Assembly (NCBI RefSeq): GCF_004330295.1
Contig: NZ_SJOJ01000013.1
Span: 90,098-154,097, forward strand
Reading direction: 5' to 3'
Origin: Rahnella victoriana
Lineage (GTDB): Bacteria; Pseudomonadota; Gammaproteobacteria; Enterobacterales; Enterobacteriaceae
Length of the DNA stretch: 64,000 nucleotides
Shown here: piece by piece, positions 62,471 to 64,000 of the stretch
Position numbering within the stretch: position 1 is the first letter of the stretch
How the letters are laid out: the number at the start of each line of letters is the position of its first letter
The notes under the pieces: model-generated
The model's database searches: none
What the model was told of the DNA's origin: nothing
What the model saw: the letters and a program-made list of their open reading frames with translations, nothing else
Program-made: the position numbers and the translations under genes

Positions 62471-62674
62471 ATGCCTTACGTTAATATCAAAATTACCCGC
62501 GACGGCGCGACGGCAGAACAGAAAAAAGCCCTGATTGCCGGTGTGACGCAGTTACTGGTGGATACGCTGGGTAAAAATCCGGCCACCACGACGGTGATCA
62601 TTGATGAGATCGATACCGATAACTGGGGTCTGGGTGGCCGTCCGGTGACCGAGTTGCGACAGGAAAGCAAGTAA
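62471..62674 (+). CDS. 4-oxalocrotonate tautomerase family protein
   Basis: A 67-residue protein beginning MPYVNIKITRDGATAEQKKA, with Pro directly after Met as the catalytic base. CCGGAGAAAAAA provides the ribosome binding site. The layout and the WGLGG ending resemble PptA-type small tautomerases. Its natural substrate is unknown. It is inserted, relative to E. coli, between pdeH and kdgK, and is followed by a strong terminator. Confidence 0.88.
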   Translation: MPYVNIKITRDGATAEQKKALIAGVTQLLVDTLGKNPATTTVIIDEIDTDNWGLGGRPVTELRQESK

Positions 62675-62683
62675 CGCCCTCAG

Positions 62684-62710
62684 GTGGAAGTGCTGCCACT
62701 TCCACTTTTT
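62684..62710 (+). terminator. Terminator after the tautomerase gene
   Basis: GTGGAAGTG-CTGC-CACTTCCAC followed by TTTTT: a perfect 9-bp stem with a 4-base loop. Confidence 0.9.
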
Positions 62711-62748
62711 CCTGCTTTTTTGCTTCGTTTTTTTGCCTCCTGCCTAAA

Positions 62749-62772
62749 AAAATAAAACCTCGTTTTAATTTA
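62749..62772 (+). promoter_or_regulatory. Probable KdgR operator upstream of kdgK
   Basis: AATAAAACCTCGTTTTAATT is a palindrome close to the KdgR-box pattern (AATRAAAY..YGTTTCATT) known from pectinolytic enterobacteria and E. coli, 96 bp upstream of kdgK. KdgR regulates kdgK in these relatives. Confidence 0.6.
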
Positions 62773-62867
62773 TTTGACTGACCGCATTCTTATGAAGAGA
62801 CTAGAGCGCAATAATGACGGTCTTTTCTTTCCTTTCGTTTTAATGCTTCAGACATAGGCCAGGTACA

Positions 62868-63806
62868 ATGACCCGCAAAAACATTGCCGTTATCGGCGAA
62901 TGCATGATCGAATTATCTCAGAAAGGCGATGCGCTTCACCGGGGTTTTGGTGGCGACACGCTGAACACGTCTGTTTATATTTCCCGCCAGGTTTCCCCTG
63001 ATGCGCTGAACGTGCATTACGTGACCGCGCTCGGCACCGACAGTTTCAGCAATGAAATGTTGCAGGCCTGGCAGCAGGAAGGCGTGAACACGGATCTCAC
63101 CCAGCGTCTGGATAACAAACTGCCGGGTCTGTATGTGATTGAAACCGACAGCACCGGCGAGCGCACCTTCTACTACTGGCGCAACGACGCCGCTGCGCGT
63201 TACTGGCTCGACAGCCCGCAATCGGAAGAGATTTGCCAGAAACTGGCAGAGTTTGATTATCTGTACCTGAGCGGCATCAGTCTGGCGATCCTCAACGACG
63301 AAAGCCGTGACCGTCTGATGACCCTGCTGAAAGCCTGCCGTTCACGCGGTGGCAAAGTGATTTTCGACAACAATTACCGTCCGCGCCTGTGGGCCAGCAA
63401 AGAGCAAACCCAGGCTGCGTATAACGCCATGCTTTCCTGCACCGATATCGCCTTCCTGACCCTTGACGATGAAGACATGCTGTGGGGCCAGAAGCCTTAC
63501 GATGAAGTGATTGCGCGCACGCATGCGCTGGGTGTCAGTGAAGTCGTGGTCAAACGCGGCGCCGACAGCTGCATCGTCTCCAGCGCCGAAGGCGAGCTAC
63601 ATGATGTACCTGCCGTAAAACTGCCGAAAGAGAAAGTCATCGATACCACAGCGGCCGGGGATTCGTTCAGTGCCGGGTATCTGGCGGTAAGACTCACCGG
63701 CGGCAGCGCGGTGGAAGCGGCGGTGCGCGGGCATGAGACCGCCAGTACCGTGATTCAGCATCGCGGGGCGATCATCCCGATGGAGTTTATGCCAGACCGG
63801 GGATAA
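62868..63806 (+). CDS. kdgK: 2-dehydro-3-deoxygluconokinase
   Basis: A 312-residue ribokinase/PfkB-family enzyme that phosphorylates 2-keto-3-deoxygluconate, feeding pectin and hexuronate breakdown into the Entner-Doudoroff aldolase. The N-terminal VIGECMIELSQKGDALHRGF contains the substrate-binding part. VVVKRGADSCIV and DTTAAGDSFSAGYLA (catalytic Asp in GDSF) are the PfkB signatures. In E. coli it also follows yhjH (pdeH). A KdgR-like operator lies upstream. Confidence 0.95.
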   Translation: MTRKNIAVIGECMIELSQKGDALHRGFGGDTLNTSVYISRQVSPDALNVHYVTALGTDSFSNEMLQAWQQEGVNTDLTQRLDNKLPGLYVIETDSTGERTFYYWRNDAAARYWLDSPQSEEICQKLAEFDYLYLSGISLAILNDESRDRLMTLLKACRSRGGKVIFDNNYRPRLWASKEQTQAAYNAMLSCTDIAFLTLDDEDMLWGQKPYDEVIARTHALGVSEVVVKRGADSCIVSSAEGELHDVPAVKLPKEKVIDTTAAGDSFSAGYLAVRLTGGSAVEAAVRGHETASTVIQHRGAIIPMEFMPDRG

Positions 63807-63937
63807 AAACGCGCTGGTTCTGCTTCTGCTGCGAAGGGGGGGAGCTGACCGAATTCTTACTCAACAAACGTGATTAAAAACGCGCTGGTTCTGCTCCTCC
63901 CCCTGCGAAGGGGGAGGCTGGGAGGGGGTTTTAAAAA
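63804..63937. repeat. REP-like repeats after kdgK
   Basis: The 21-mer starting TAAAAACGCGCTGGTTCTGC occurs at 63804-63824 and 63875-63895, each followed by a G-run palindrome (TGCGAAGGGGGGG and CTCCCCCTGCGAAGGGGGAG). The last can form a strong hairpin that could end kdgK transcription. The remaining bases to 64000 hold no gene that I can see. Confidence 0.6.
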
Positions 63938-64000
63938 CAAAAACAGCGGTCAAACCACGCTTTAACCCTATGATTTATCTTTAATACCCCACCCCAACCC

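Noticed and set aside
1..64000. CRISPR arrays, tRNA or rRNA genes, prophage integrase or IS transposase
   Set aside because: None seen by eye on either strand; a tRNAscan-SE, CRISPR and ISfinder search would settle it.

Overview
The window is chromosomal DNA of a gamma-proteobacterium of the order Enterobacterales, most like Yersiniaceae (Rahnella, Ewingella or Serratia relatives). The evidence is gene order shared with the Escherichia coli 78-minute region: pitA-uspB-uspA, rsmJ-prlC, rlmJ-gor, and yhjD-yhjE...yhjG-pdeH-kdgK. Between these anchors sits lineage-specific DNA. An ERIC element lies beside uspB. The species is not determined. No rRNA, tRNA, CRISPR array, IS element or integrase was found.

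Layout. 0-5.5 kb: end of pitA, uspB/uspA, a BrnT/BrnA-like toxin-antitoxin pair, rsmJ-prlC. 5.7-10.3 kb: a beta-glucoside locus (GH4 phospho-beta-glucosidase, PTS IIC, oxidoreductase, GntR/UTRA regulator). 10.4-13.7 kb: rlmJ, gor and a LexA-controlled cho. 13.8-17.8 kb: LysR-type regulator, small monooxygenase-fold protein, isochorismatase-like hydrolase, DoxX protein, a decayed MFS exporter and an alpha/beta hydrolase. 17.8-21.3 kb: a lipoprotein and a 1026-residue exported coiled-coil FKBP protein. 21.7-24.8 kb: LysR with a divergent tautomerase, DMT exporter and hydrolase. 24.9-29.5 kb: an AraC-type regulator and a coupled four-gene cluster (Sua5/YrdC-like, GAPDH-like, PEP-utilising enzyme-I-like, dimeric ferredoxin-like-fold protein), an unrecognised and probably metabolic system. 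29.5-35.7 kb: msrA, beta-carbonic anhydrase, FemAB-like protein, ABC exporter, DHA2 exporter/TetR. 36.4-37.7 kb: an AT-rich HsdR_N-type nuclease gene inserted between 32-bp direct repeats that duplicate the end of tetR. 37.8-43.2 kb: YdeE-like MFS, PEP-mutase-family enzyme, ada, exported dcp. 43.4-47.5 kb: Qnr pentapeptide protein, RhuM protein, and cytX flanked by two 490-bp copies of what looks like a type I toxin-antitoxin locus. 47.5-51.2 kb: tandem mqo genes. 51.5-55.4 kb: diguanylate cyclase, ycgR, SDR/LysR. 55.5-64 kb: yhjD, yhjE, cdh, yhjG, pdeH, a tautomerase, kdgK, then REP-like repeats.

Strongest candidates for new biology. (1) Two 40-codon hydrophobic small ORFs on the minus strand (45213-45335 and 47071-47193) each have a long 5' leader, and each is partnered by a divergent ~95-nt RNA. 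That RNA starts with 20 nt that pair with the leader without a mismatch, and the pairing covaries between the copies. This is the architecture of TisB/IstR, ZorO/OrzO and TimP/TimR. (2) The AraC-controlled operon at 25.8-29.5 kb joins a YrdC-fold protein, a GAPDH-like protein retaining Cys and His, and a stand-alone enzyme-I-like PEP phosphotransferase retaining its phospho-His and PEP-binding residues.

Genes that work together: the diguanylate cyclase, YcgR and PdeH form a cyclic-di-GMP motility module, with sigma-28 promoters in front of ycgR and pdeH. UspA/UspB, Gor, MsrA, Ada and Cho give stress and repair functions. All calls were made by reading the sequence; no database search was run.
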